Assembly (NCBI GenBank): GCA_002842575.1 | Contig: PHDJ01000003.1 | Span: 62,001-126,000 of the forward strand | Reading direction: 5' to 3' | DNA: 64,000 bases | DNA from: Bacteroidetes bacterium HGW-Bacteroidetes-2 | GTDB taxonomy: Bacteria; Bacteroidota; Bacteroidia; Flavobacteriales; Flavobacteriaceae | Shown: positions 7,870-16,685 of the stretch, piece after piece | How the letters are laid out: the number at the start of each line of letters is the position of its first letter | How positions within the stretch are numbered: position 1 is the first letter of the stretch | Made by a program: the position numbers and the translations under genes | Notes under the pieces: model-generated | Databases searched by the model: none | What the model was told of the DNA's origin: nothing | Seen by the model: only the letters and a program-made list of their open reading frames with translations

Positions 7870-8037
7870 CAAGGACAGAAAGAAAGAAAGTAAGACAAAC
7901 TATAACAGAACCTGCCTAAAAGTGGCGGTTCAGTGTTTAAAACAATCTTTATACTTCTATGGTAGTTTGTGCTTAGTTGATAGTTAAATGTATCATAATC
8001 AGCTTCTTAGAAAAGCGAAAAAACTTTATGAAAAAAT

Positions 8038-9051
8038 ATGTATAGAATTTTTACAACATACTTGATTTTGTTTTCAGTATTTGTACATAGCCAAGAGCCA
8101 TTTAATATAAGATCAAATGACACTACAGCACTCAATTTTGACAAAAATGAATTAATTATCCCTTTAAATCAAGATGGCTTAACAAAAGTTGTAATGATTG
8201 AAAAAAATAGTAAAGTTGATTGGCTTAAATATTTATTACCGATTTTCACTTTATTACTGGGTATTTGGGTAAAAGGATTTCTCGAAATCCGGTCAAATAA
8301 AAAGAAAATCAAAAAGGCTGGGGAAAGATGGATTGCAGAGTTGAGAAGTTTAAAAGAACCCCTCGAACAGCAAATAGAATCACTTGAAAAGTTTCAGACC
8401 GAAAATGTTACTGATGAATTCAATATACCAAATCTAGGTTTATATTCAGCTGTAAGCGGAGAAGTTTTTAAGTCATTAGATAAGAGTGAATTAATAAAGT
8501 TTATTGAATTAAAAAATAAGGATCTAGATTTTAAGAATGTAATAAAAATTTCAAATAGAACGAATGGTTATATTAGTATTTTAGAACATCTTTTTAAAAC
8601 TACTAATGAAAAATTTGAAAAGTATTTAGCTGGTATTTCAAAAAATACTACCGAATTCACAATAAATATTCAGGCATTTAATATTGCTTTTGCTGATTAC
8701 GGAATTGCTATCGAAAAAGAAATTGGTGCAGACCCAATTAATGATGCAAGATACAAGCCATTAGCCGAGTTGTATACAGAATATATTATACCTCATTTAG
8801 CTGATGGAAATTTTAACCCTTATGTTTTAGACGAGCATTTTTTTCTCCCTATGGTAAACATTTTAAGTCGTTATAGATTAGAACCTCAAACAAAACCACT
8901 TTCAAATGTTATTACAGCTTGTTTAAGTTCCATCAAGGGTATACGGTTGGAAAAATTTTATATTACAGCAAACATAAAAGCATTGATTAATTTATATCAA
9001 AAACAGCTCGAGGAATTAGACGAAATTACATCACATCTTGAAAAGCACTAG
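8038..9051 (+). CDS. Membrane-anchored hypothetical protein
   Basis: A 337-aa protein with a hydrophobic N-terminus ending in HSQ (1-19) that resembles a cleavable signal peptide, about 40 extracytoplasmic residues, a membrane helix at 63-81 (LKYLLPIFTLLLGIWVKGF), then a basic stretch and about 250 residues of helical, cytoplasmic character. No catalytic motif or family was recognised. It follows the TIR gene by 168 bp that contain only a short imperfect stem (CCTGCC...GGCGG near 7909-7927), so it may be separately expressed. The topology, a small outside domain coupled to a large inside domain, would suit a sensor, but this is inference. Confidence 0.65.
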   Translation: MYRIFTTYLILFSVFVHSQEPFNIRSNDTTALNFDKNELIIPLNQDGLTKVVMIEKNSKVDWLKYLLPIFTLLLGIWVKGFLEIRSNKKKIKKAGERWIAELRSLKEPLEQQIESLEKFQTENVTDEFNIPNLGLYSAVSGEVFKSLDKSELIKFIELKNKDLDFKNVIKISNRTNGYISILEHLFKTTNEKFEKYLAGISKNTTEFTINIQAFNIAFADYGIAIEKEIGADPINDARYKPLAELYTEYIIPHLADGNFNPYVLDEHFFLPMVNILSRYRLEPQTKPLSNVITACLSSIKGIRLEKFYITANIKALINLYQKQLEELDEITSHLEKH

Positions 9052-9240
9052 GTTAAATACAATCTTAATCTATTGCTTATGAGATAACTTGGAAAATTGT
9101 CTACTGATAGCTCTCTGCAATTGTGCCTATCGAATTCTTACTTGCTTTAGAAACTTTCGTTGTCTCAGCTAGTGAATTATGCTCCTTAAAAATGAATTAT
9201 ATGAAATGTTTAATAATATATCAATTAAATTAAAAACACT

Positions 9241-9486
9241 ATGAATGAAAATGTACTAAATGAAATCAACAATACACTGAATGATATTAAAAATGACTTG
9301 CCAGCAGAAACAAGTCTTTATGATGTTGAGAAAAAACTTGACAAATTAATTGAGCTAATGGAAAATCAGAATGACCTTACAGAACAACTCTTAAATAAGA
9401 TGGAAAATGTTTATCAAGAAATGCCTGGGGAAAACAATGTCAGTACATATAAAATAGAAGACTTGAGAAAATCTGGAATAAATTAG
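9241..9486 (+). CDS. Short coiled-coil protein, possibly frameshifted at its end
   Basis: An 81-aa protein whose N-terminal half has repeated Asn/Leu/Ile heptads (VLNEINNTLNDIKNDL, then VEKKLDKLIELMENQ). No family recognised. A single-base shift near 9465 would replace the present end (RKSGIN) with EKIWNKLDDMNSNLGDISSN and a few further residues, stopping near 9538; this alternative end continues the coiled-coil style of the protein. The gene could therefore be slightly truncated by an indel. It stands alone between the membrane protein at 8038 and the dGTPase, with about 190 bp upstream in which I see nothing recognisable. Confidence 0.5.
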   Translation: MNENVLNEINNTLNDIKNDLPAETSLYDVEKKLDKLIELMENQNDLTEQLLNKMENVYQEMPGENNVSTYKIEDLRKSGIN

Positions 9487-9565
9487 ATGATATGAATTCT
9501 AATTTAGGTGATATTAGCTCTAACACTTATATATAGCAGAGAAACATTGCAGGCAATAATTCAGC

Positions 9566-9595
9566 GTTCCTGTGGTAGTTACTACCAAACATGAA
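9566..9595. promoter_or_regulatory. Imperfect palindrome upstream of the dGTPase promoter
   Basis: A core TGGTAG-TTA-CTACCA (9573-9587) is flanked by GTTC at 9566 and GAAC at 9592. It ends just before the -33-like element, a place where an activator or repressor would bind. No T-run follows, so it is not a terminator. Confidence 0.45.
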
Positions 9596-9599
9596 CACT

Positions 9600-9633
9600 T
9601 TTGTTAATTTAGTGGCAATATTAATTAACTTTG
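9600..9633 (+). promoter_or_regulatory. Bacteroidota-type promoter for the dGTPase operon
   Basis: TTTG at 9600-9603 and TAACTTTG at 9626-9633 match the -33 and -7 (TAnnTTTG) consensus with a 22-bp spacer. The -7 box ends 12 bp before the ATG at 9646, so the leader would be very short. This also argues against the TTG at 9631, which lies inside the -7 box, being the start codon. Confidence 0.55.
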
Positions 9634-9645
9634 AAAAAAAATATT

Positions 9646-11013
9646 ATGTCATATAAAGATAAGTGGACTTTGCTATTGAGCGATAAAAGATTCCGTGAAA
9701 AGTCCTCCACTATTCCATCCGATGGTAGGAATCCTTTCGAAAATGATTATGGCCGGTTAATTTCGAGTGCACCTATCCGAAGATTACAGGACAAAACACA
9801 AGTCTTTCCTCTAGAACAAAGTGATTTTATCAGAACACGATTGACTCATTCTTTGGAAGTAAGTTACATTGGCAGTTCTATTGGCCAAAGTATTGAGAAG
9901 AAGTTATTAGAAAAAAATGATTTAGATATTTCACTGAAAGGGAACCTTAGTTCTCTCCTTCGCGTTGCTGGTTTGGTTCATGATTTAGGAAACCCACCTT
10001 TTGGACATTTTGGTGAAGAAGCGGTGAAAACATTTTTTCAGGATTTTTTCGCTAATAATAAAACAACACTTAAACCCATAGAAAAAGCTGATTTTACAAA
10101 CTTTGACGGAAATGTTCAAACCTTTAGAATTTTGTCAAAACTCTCATATTTTGGTGATCAATATGGATACAATCTTACTTTTTCCAGCCTAGCTTCTATT
10201 GTTAAATATCCTAGTAACTCAGTAGAAGGAAATTTAGGAAAAGATAGCGCGGAAATTGCTAAAAAGAAATTTGGGTATTTTCAATCGGAACAAAAGAAAT
10301 ACAAAACGATAAACACTCAACTCCAATTGGGAAATAGACGGCATCCTGTTGTATATCTTCTTGAGGCTGCGGATGATATAGCTTATAGTGCAGCTGACAT
10401 TGAAGATGGAGTTAAACTAGGGATAATAAACTTTTACGATATCCGAAAAATATTTGAAAACCATCTGACAAATAACAAAGAAGGTGTCCTGAAAAAAATG
10501 GACTTTTTAATTGAGAAGTTCCGTGAAGATTCAGAATCAGAAAATTTGATGATTCAACAGTTCAGAATATTTACACAACAGTTAATGATTGAAGGAGTTG
10601 TCAATGCTTTCGAAGAACACTATGAAAAAATAATGAACGGCACTTTAGAAGCCGAGATAATTGATGTTTCAAATGCCGCGGATGTTCGAAAGGCCTATAA
10701 AAAACTGCAATCGCGGGTGTTTAGTGATAAGAACATCATAAAGAAAGAGATTGCAGGTTGGGAGGCCGTTTATGGCTTGTTAAGGATTTTCTGTGAGGAA
10801 GCAAAAAGCCCTAACTTTACCATCAGCGGTAATACTAGAGAAAATAGGTTTTACAAGATCATTGCGTCAAGTCATCGAAAGGTATTTGAAGAAATAGAAG
10901 AGTATAACAATGAGGAATATAAAAAACTGCAGTTGATTGTGGACTTTATCTCTGGAATGACCGACTCATATGCAATTAGTTTATTTCAAGAATTAAGTGG
11001 AATCAAGGTGTAA
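9646..11013 (+). CDS. dgt: dGTP triphosphohydrolase (HD domain)
   Basis: From the ATG at 9646 the product has 455 aa. It has the family start (DGRNPFENDYGRLISSAPIRRLQDKTQ, about 26-52), the substrate-site RTRLTHSLEV (H68) and the HD metal motif VHDLGNPPFGHFGE (H112, D113, H121), then AADDIAYSAADIEDG in the middle. The enzyme cuts dGTP, and in some members other dNTPs, into the deoxynucleoside and triphosphate. Bacterial dGTPases are known to starve phages of dNTPs. The stop codon overlaps the ATG of a nucleotidyltransferase gene by one base, and its own promoter with a palindrome lies directly upstream. Either housekeeping dGTP control or defence is possible; the paired NTase favours defence. 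Confidence 0.93.
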   Translation: MSYKDKWTLLLSDKRFREKSSTIPSDGRNPFENDYGRLISSAPIRRLQDKTQVFPLEQSDFIRTRLTHSLEVSYIGSSIGQSIEKKLLEKNDLDISLKGNLSSLLRVAGLVHDLGNPPFGHFGEEAVKTFFQDFFANNKTTLKPIEKADFTNFDGNVQTFRILSKLSYFGDQYGYNLTFSSLASIVKYPSNSVEGNLGKDSAEIAKKKFGYFQSEQKKYKTINTQLQLGNRRHPVVYLLEAADDIAYSAADIEDGVKLGIINFYDIRKIFENHLTNNKEGVLKKMDFLIEKFREDSESENLMIQQFRIFTQQLMIEGVVNAFEEHYEKIMNGTLEAEIIDVSNAADVRKAYKKLQSRVFSDKNIIKKEIAGWEAVYGLLRIFCEEAKSPNFTISGNTRENRFYKIIASSHRKVFEEIEEYNNEEYKKLQLIVDFISGMTDSYAISLFQELSGIKV

Positions 11014-11786
11014 TGAGAAATTTAGCTGAAATTAAGCCTGAATTTAAGAAGCATGTTAACAACTTCCTAAATGATCACAAAGCTTTCAAGTTTCTTTTGT
11101 TCGATATCTTTGTCGAAGGAACGGCATATATCGTCGGAGGATATTTTCGTGACTTTCTCTTTCATCGAAAATCACGTGATCTAGATATTATTGTCGACTT
11201 ACCTAATTCTGTACTTATGGAAAAAGTTACTGCGTCAGGTATAGAATTCAAAGTTAACCGCCATAATGGAATTAAATTGAGATTGGAAGATTTTGAAGTT
11301 GATATGTGGAGCTTAGAAAATAATTGGGCGTTTAAAGAAAAACTCGTAAAATTAAATCAAGAGGATAAAATCCATAGTATTGTTAAAGGCTGTTTTTATA
11401 ACTATGACGCTTTGGCAATTAATTTACACAGCTTCAACTTTAACATCCAATACTTCAATAATTTTTTGAAAACTGGTACTCTAGATATTCTTCAGGAAAA
11501 TTCTTTTTATAAAAATCTGAATCCAACTACAGAAGCAAACATTTTGCGAGCTTTTTATATACAAAAAACAACAGGAGCAACCTTCTCAGACAATGTAAAA
11601 ATTTATCTTTTAAAGAAGTTGGGGCAACTGGCAGATACTTCGAACTCAAGTATTTCTAGACTTCAAGAAGTTAAAACCAAGTACCCAAAATACGATAATA
11701 CATTAAAGGATCTTGATATTTATATTATGTCACATGAGATTATTAAAGGGATTGTTTATAAAAAACAATTTTACTTAGACTTATAG
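11013..11786 (+). CDS. Poly(A) polymerase/CCA-adding-like nucleotidyltransferase
   Basis: A 257-aa protein with the head domain of class II tRNA nucleotidyltransferase-like enzymes: AYIVGGYFRDFLF (GG at 42-43, R46 D47), then KSRDLDIIVDL with the catalytic pair D56 and D58, and a third carboxylate at D97 in EDFEVDMWSLE. The rest is short and lacks the usual tRNA-binding neck and body, so it is not a normal CCA enzyme (about 400-470 aa). Its start overlaps the dGTPase stop (TAATG), so the two are made together. It may transfer a nucleotide to an RNA, a protein or a small molecule; the target cannot be told from the sequence. Confidence 0.8.
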   Translation: MRNLAEIKPEFKKHVNNFLNDHKAFKFLLFDIFVEGTAYIVGGYFRDFLFHRKSRDLDIIVDLPNSVLMEKVTASGIEFKVNRHNGIKLRLEDFEVDMWSLENNWAFKEKLVKLNQEDKIHSIVKGCFYNYDALAINLHSFNFNIQYFNNFLKTGTLDILQENSFYKNLNPTTEANILRAFYIQKTTGATFSDNVKIYLLKKLGQLADTSNSSISRLQEVKTKYPKYDNTLKDLDIYIMSHEIIKGIVYKKQFYLDL

Positions 11787-11880
11787 TTTAAAACATTTAG
11801 CGAAACTGTGTCTCATACTGCACAAACGGTTGAAAACTGAGATTCATTCCTGGGCAAAAGGACACTTTTTTCATCATAGT

Positions 11881-12100
11881 GGACATTCCGGACTAAGCTG
11901 CCCCCCTAAAAGCCATTATAAAAGTAGCTGCTATTCCTACGGATATTGCCCCCAGCTATTGAAAACGTAATAGCTTATTTTAGGGACATAAGGGACTGGA
12001 GGGACATAATGTGTTGAGGGGTGCTGTGGGGGTAGATTATTTTGTGGCACAAGTTGAACCGTGTTGACTGGCACTAACGGCCGGAATGAGTGGTTTAAAT
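11881..12100 (+). repeat. IS21-end-like degenerate repeat, copy B
   Basis: This fills the 363-bp gap between 11786 and 12150. It has ACATTCCGGACTAAGCTGCCC at its left, a second box ATTCCTACGGATATTGCCCC near 11933-11952, and on the right TTTGTGGCACAAGTTGAACC with GACTGGCACTAACGGCCGGAAT. The order and orientation of the boxes match copies A and C. No transposase remains. Copies B and C together bracket exactly the sce7726/sce7725/RES/CoiA cargo. Confidence 0.62.
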
Positions 12101-12131
12101 TAGCAATTTTACTATTTAAAATGGAAAATAG

Positions 12132-12139
12132 TATCTTTG
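12132..12139 (+). promoter_or_regulatory. -7 box for the sce7726 operon
   Basis: TATCTTTG is a perfect TAnnTTTG box 10 bases before the ATG at 12150; TTTT at 12107-12110 could serve as a weak -33 element. The leader would be very short, so translation may begin at the ATG at 12159 rather than 12150. Confidence 0.5.
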
Positions 12140-12149
12140 ATATAACTAA

Positions 12150-13028
12150 ATGGATAAAATGCAAATTGGGTTAAGTTATCATAATAATCAATTACGTGAC
12201 TATTCTTCCTTGTTTTCAAGGAGTGAGGTGCTTTCATGGTATAAAAAAGACTTCACTTCCATTAATTATAAGATTGAACGTTATGATGAACAATGGTATA
12301 AATTAAATAAGGCAACCTATATGGATTACCTTAAGTATGTTTATTCCATATTAGAGTCTCATTATCAAAATGAATATGTGTTTAAAAATACATTTTTAAA
12401 CGATTGGCTGATAAAAGAGATAGGCGAACAGAACTCAAAGGTGTTTAATGAATTTAGGGTGGGCAATGCAATAGCAGATTTAGTTATGTTTAATGGCCAT
12501 TCAAAAATATTTGAAATTAAAACGGGCTATGATACTGATACCAGGCTTCCCTTACAGCTAGAAAATTACAGAAAAGCTTTTAACCAAATTTTTCTCATAG
12601 TACCGGAATCAAAACTGAGTATCTATGAGAAATATGCAAAGAATATTGGTTTGATATCTTTTAATAGTGATGGTAGAAATAGATTTCAATTACATAGAGA
12701 TGCTGAGATTAATTTAGAAATAGATTCAGCTACTTTAATGAATATTTTACATACTGAGGAGTATAAAAAAATAGTGAAATATTTCTATGGTAGTCTTCCA
12801 AAAATGACCAGTTTTAATCAATTCATTATTTGTAAAGAGCTTATAGAAAAAATACCAAGCACAGAATTAAATAAACTGTTTATAGCGCAAATTAAAAAAC
12901 GTGGCACAACGAACACTTTGTCCACCAGATACTATAAAGAATTTAACCAATTGTGCTTAGCGCTTAAAATGAATAAAGCTGAAAGAAATCAAATGATCGC
13001 AAATCTAAAAACACAACTTCATACCTAA
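12150..13028 (+). CDS. sce7726 family protein (PD-(D/E)XK-like)
   Basis: A 292-aa protein recognised as sce7726 family by the opening LRDYSSLFSRSEVLSWY (15-31) and by the core FNEFRVGNAIADLVMFNGHSKIFEIKTG: E101, D110, then E122-x-K124, which is the arrangement of a PD-(D/E)XK nuclease. It is named after Sorangium cellulosum sce7726, and in many genomes lies next to sce7725, as here (5-bp gap). The gene starts just after the repeat copy B and has its own -7 box. A role as the nucleic-acid-targeting nuclease of a defence operon is likely from the fold and context; no biochemical function was recalled with certainty. Confidence 0.85.
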   Translation: MDKMQIGLSYHNNQLRDYSSLFSRSEVLSWYKKDFTSINYKIERYDEQWYKLNKATYMDYLKYVYSILESHYQNEYVFKNTFLNDWLIKEIGEQNSKVFNEFRVGNAIADLVMFNGHSKIFEIKTGYDTDTRLPLQLENYRKAFNQIFLIVPESKLSIYEKYAKNIGLISFNSDGRNRFQLHRDAEINLEIDSATLMNILHTEEYKKIVKYFYGSLPKMTSFNQFIICKELIEKIPSTELNKLFIAQIKKRGTTNTLSTRYYKEFNQLCLALKMNKAERNQMIANLKTQLHT

Positions 13029-13033
13029 ATTGT

Positions 13034-13969
13034 ATGTATTATCCATTTTTAAGGGCAAGACAATTTGAGCTAATTGCATTGAGGGAATTAGCCATTGAAG
13101 AGGCACTTCAAGGTGTTATAACCCCCATTATTGAGCCCGTTAAAGAAGCACATAATAATTTAAACCTCGCTTATAAAGTTTTTCTAGAACGGCAACAAAC
13201 AGCTTATCTTATTGTAAATCCCATGGTGGGTGAGCTTGCCGGTGATCATACTCAGTATCTTGAATACTTGAATAGCTTAGATGAAGATAATTTTAAGCCT
13301 GCATTTCATTACAGGAACAATTCTGAATTTATAAATGAAAGTGTTGCACAATATGGACTGACTGATTGTATGCTAATCTGCCAGAATGATTTAAGTGTGG
13401 ATGATGACGATTTTAAGGCATTGGTTGAGTCTGATGCCATTCAATCGATTAATGTTGAAGACCCCGGAAGAAACAGGGCTTTGCATAGGTACCTTATAGG
13501 TTTAAATAAAAACTATATAAGGTTAGATGATTTATTTGAAAAGCAAGCCCGAAATAGTGATTTTCTTGACATAGAAGAGCATAGGTTTTCAGAAGAACAT
13601 CTTTATTTTCAAGATGAAGGCTTCAAAGGGTTTTCTGATTATACAGTTTTGCCCAGTGAATACACTGATGGAGGCAGTACACCACGAGCTGTCGTCATTC
13701 ATTTGACCTATCTAAACGGGCAGGATCAAATATGGATAAGGCATTTTACTTCAGACACTAATGATTCCATTGCAAACGTCCAGGGAAAATTTGCTGAAGC
13801 AGCTGCAAAAGCTGTAGCGTATTGCAGAGCGCATGACTTAGATAATTCATCAATAGAAGAATTAGTAAACTATTTTGATGATCAGCATTATCCCGGTTTA
13901 GGAACCGTAAAGAAATTATCTATTAAAAACCACTTATTGGTCTTAAGCGAGTATTTAAAAAATAGGTAA
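13034..13969 (+). CDS. sce7725 family protein (T4 beta-protein-like)
   Basis: A 311-aa protein with the sce7725 opening MYYPFLRARQFELIALRELA and the continuation GVITPIIEPVKEAHNNL; this family shares features with the 'beta protein' domain family of phage and bacterial origin. It is soluble, without a signal peptide or clear catalytic residues visible by eye. It lies 5 bp after the sce7726 gene and 5 bp before the RES-domain gene, so the three are one operon. It is probably the non-catalytic partner or immunity/regulatory component of the other two; this is inferred from conserved neighbourhood only. Confidence 0.85.
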   Translation: MYYPFLRARQFELIALRELAIEEALQGVITPIIEPVKEAHNNLNLAYKVFLERQQTAYLIVNPMVGELAGDHTQYLEYLNSLDEDNFKPAFHYRNNSEFINESVAQYGLTDCMLICQNDLSVDDDDFKALVESDAIQSINVEDPGRNRALHRYLIGLNKNYIRLDDLFEKQARNSDFLDIEEHRFSEEHLYFQDEGFKGFSDYTVLPSEYTDGGSTPRAVVIHLTYLNGQDQIWIRHFTSDTNDSIANVQGKFAEAAAKAVAYCRAHDLDNSSIEELVNYFDDQHYPGLGTVKKLSIKNHLLVLSEYLKNR

Positions 13970-13974
13970 TTGTC

Positions 13975-15033
13975 ATGAAAGTTTGTTCCAATTGTTTTGC
14001 CGACAAAGAGCTTAAAGGTTTTATTTCGTCCTCTTCTGAAAAAGGGAATTGTAATGTATGTGATTCTGAAAACCAACAGTTATTGGATATTGCAGAAATG
14101 TTAGACTTCTTTCAAGAACTGATTGATAACTACCAGCTCACCCAAACAGGAGAACCATTAAATGCCAAAATACAAGGCCATTGGAGTTTTTTTAGTTCTC
14201 ATGGTGTAGCGAATAAAATTTTAAATTTTGTGTTGCCCCAGCTTTCAACAGAGGTCACTTCCGCCAATGAGTTGGTTGATTATACAAATGATATCATTGA
14301 AAATTATAGTCACTGGGAGTTATTAAAGGAAGAGCTAAAGTGGAACAATCGATTTGTGATAAACATAGAGCGTATTGAAGATTTGGGTTGGGATGGATTT
14401 TTCAATACCCAATATAAATTAACATCTGATATTCCATTGTATCGTGCCAGGCTTCACCATCAAAGTGGTTTACCTGTTTATGAGACTGAAGTAATGAATT
14501 GCCCCCCTAAGGAACTTGCTGCCGGTGGTAGAGCAAATCCATCAGGAATTCCATTTTTGTATCTAAGTGATAAACCAGACACTGTGCTTTATGAAGTAAG
14601 AGCATCATATCTAGATGAGTTGAGTGTTGGGACCTTTCAATTAAAAAATGGATTTGATTCAGTAAAACTAGTTGATTTCACAGAGGACACACCGTTATTT
14701 CAACCGAATGCGAATACCGTAAACAAGACAATAAAGAGCAAACTTTTAAGACAAAGAATAAGCAGGGATTTATCAAAACCTATGCGCAGGTATGACAGCG
14801 AACTTGAATATATACCTACTCAGTTTATTTGTGAATTTATCAAGGTATTTACCGGAGCGAATGGAATTAGATTTAGCAGCTCATTGCACCCAGAAGGAAA
14901 TAATATTGTCATTTTTAGCCAAGAGATAATGGAATGCAAATCTGTGAAGCTAATGAAAATAAACTCGATAAACTTAAGAGCAGTAGAGCTTGAAAGCAAT
15001 AATCCTAGCGCAGGTAAAGAGAAATTAAATTAG
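13975..15033 (+). CDS. RES-domain NAD+-phosphorylase-like protein with zinc-ribbon/HEPN-RES N-terminus
   Basis: A 352-aa protein. The first 30 residues have two CxxC pairs (C4/C7 and C26/C29), as in the HEPN/RES N-terminal family. The RES domain begins near 155 (IPLYRARLHH, with the substrate-binding Arg) and continues with GIPFLYLSDKPDTVLYEVRAS around 190-212 (conserved Y..D...E pattern) and ends with GIRFSSSLHPEGNNIVIF. RES toxins (as in RES-Xre) degrade NAD+ by phosphorolysis. No Xre/ParS antitoxin is adjacent; instead it is coupled to sce7726 and sce7725, so those proteins may restrain or trigger it. This suggests an NAD-depleting abortive-infection device, by inference. Confidence 0.85.
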   Translation: MKVCSNCFADKELKGFISSSSEKGNCNVCDSENQQLLDIAEMLDFFQELIDNYQLTQTGEPLNAKIQGHWSFFSSHGVANKILNFVLPQLSTEVTSANELVDYTNDIIENYSHWELLKEELKWNNRFVINIERIEDLGWDGFFNTQYKLTSDIPLYRARLHHQSGLPVYETEVMNCPPKELAAGGRANPSGIPFLYLSDKPDTVLYEVRASYLDELSVGTFQLKNGFDSVKLVDFTEDTPLFQPNANTVNKTIKSKLLRQRISRDLSKPMRRYDSELEYIPTQFICEFIKVFTGANGIRFSSSLHPEGNNIVIFSQEIMECKSVKLMKINSINLRAVELESNNPSAGKEKLN

Positions 15034-15224
15034 AGCACACTTTCTATTAGCCTACATAAAAAGTGAGTTAAACAACGCTTTGTAATGGATGTTTAACCAA
15101 TCTCATTCAACAAATAATTTATCTGATTGAATATGATGTGCCCAAAGACCGGGGTGTTTATTTATGTGATGCAATTTTATTTATCAGCCTACTAAAAATT
15201 ATTTAAATCTAAAAAGAATACCGT

Positions 15225-16685
15225 TTGTTAATTGCACTAGACATTAATGGAAATAGAATTCAAGCATATAAAGGCGGGCTTGGGAAATGCCAGGTTTGTA
15301 AAAATGAAGTAAGGGCATATTGTGGTGAAATAAATATTCATCATTGGAGGCATATAGATTTGGCCAAATGTGATTTTTGGAAAGAAAATGAAACTGAATG
15401 GCATCGTAAATGGAAAAAGAAATTTCCTATAGAATGGCAAGAGGTTATAGTAAGCGATGGAGAACAAATTCACAGAGCAGATATAAAAACAACTTCAGGC
15501 TTAGTTGTTGAGTTTCAAAACTCCTCTATTTCTTCCACTGACGTGAAGAAGCGTGAGAGGTTTTATAGCAACATGATATGGCTTATAAATGCTGAAGGGT
15601 TCAAAGAAAACTTTGAAATATGGAGTGTAGTAACAGCACAGCTTAGTTATTTAGACAAAACCAATCCTACTTTTAATTTAGATTCTATTTTTTCAAAAGA
15701 CAGTGTTAACGTAAGTGCTTTAAAAAATGATATTACAACTATTGAAAGAGAAATAAATTCAAATGGTTATAAAATAAGAAAATTAACAGATAACATTGAC
15801 GAAATAATAAAGCTTGAAAGTGATTTAAATCAGACCGTTGACCAATTTTTAGAAGGGACTTTGGGCTATTACAATCCATTAAAAAGTTTCAAGTCTGCTA
15901 TTAGAGAAGGTTTACCACTATTGTCCAAAACTTTAGAAGAATATACAGAAACTATCAAATTAAAAAAATCGCATTTAGAAAAAATTGAAACTTTTGAAAA
16001 ATGTAAAATCCCTAGTTTAGAAAATTTCACAATTGTAGATTATAAGTTAATTAGCTCCAAACACTATAAAATCTGCAAATTGATAAAAAAAGAAAGTATG
16101 AATTCTTTCTTTCCGGACATTATCAATTTTTCTTCTGCTCAAGATTTTGATAGGATGTCTCGAAATCAAAATTATATTCTGGTTATAGACTTTACTACTA
16201 TTATTGAAACCCTTAATACTGAAATTGTAAAACTTGAAGGGAATATTTTAAAGGTTAAGAATAATCAATTTAAACAGAAAGATACTTTAAAAATTGATAT
16301 TGAGAGCTTTCTAAGAACTGAAAAAATGAATGGTAAGGCTACAATAGTTAAATTAAAAGATAAGAATTTGGAATTGCAAAATGAGTTAAAAGTTCAAGAG
16401 GAACAATTACAGGAAACCATCAGGCAGGAACAACTTGAGGAAATTAAGGCTAATGAAAGAGCTGAGAAAGCAATAAAAAAGCGCAGATATGATATCATGA
16501 AAGATTATAAAGGTGTATATGGGTATCACTGGAAGTATAAAAGAAAAACCTGGGACTTTGCTAAAAAACCACTTTATTTAGATTTTGGAAACAGTATTTT
16601 TCATCTTCAAAATAGTAATACATTTATAAAAATCTCACATCAGGATTTTGTTAAAAAAATATTTGGATATACCGGGCTAAGCTGA
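15225..16685 (+). CDS. CoiA-like nuclease with zinc finger and long coiled coil
   Basis: A 486-aa protein. Residues 1-130 are CoiA-like: CQVCKNEV at 22-29, AYCG at 31-34, HHWRH at 39-43 (a Zn-binding treble-clef), TEWHRKWK at 57-64, and a nuclease core with D86 (HRADIK) and E96-x-Q98 (VVEFQNS). After residue 165 come about 300 residues of alternating coiled coil. CoiA proteins act in DNA uptake, but this type with a large C-terminal extension is common in defence islands. Only a TTG start at 15225 fits; an in-frame stop lies at 15210-15212. The last residues (YTGLS and stop) fall inside repeat copy C, so the original C-terminus may have been replaced. Confidence 0.8.
   Translation: MLIALDINGNRIQAYKGGLGKCQVCKNEVRAYCGEINIHHWRHIDLAKCDFWKENETEWHRKWKKKFPIEWQEVIVSDGEQIHRADIKTTSGLVVEFQNSSISSTDVKKRERFYSNMIWLINAEGFKENFEIWSVVTAQLSYLDKTNPTFNLDSIFSKDSVNVSALKNDITTIEREINSNGYKIRKLTDNIDEIIKLESDLNQTVDQFLEGTLGYYNPLKSFKSAIREGLPLLSKTLEEYTETIKLKKSHLEKIETFEKCKIPSLENFTIVDYKLISSKHYKICKLIKKESMNSFFPDIINFSSAQDFDRMSRNQNYILVIDFTTIIETLNTEIVKLEGNILKVKNNQFKQKDTLKIDIESFLRTEKMNGKATIVKLKDKNLELQNELKVQEEQLQETIRQEQLEEIKANERAEKAIKKRRYDIMKDYKGVYGYHWKYKRKTWDFAKKPLYLDFGNSIFHLQNSNTFIKISHQDFVKKIFGYTGLS

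Noticed and set aside
7909-7930. CCTGCC...GGCGG stem after the TIR gene as terminator
   Set aside because: The stem is imperfect and no T-run follows.
9631-9645. TTG start five codons before the dGTPase ATG
   Set aside because: The TTG is part of the -7 box TAACTTTG, so it would lie before or at the transcription start.
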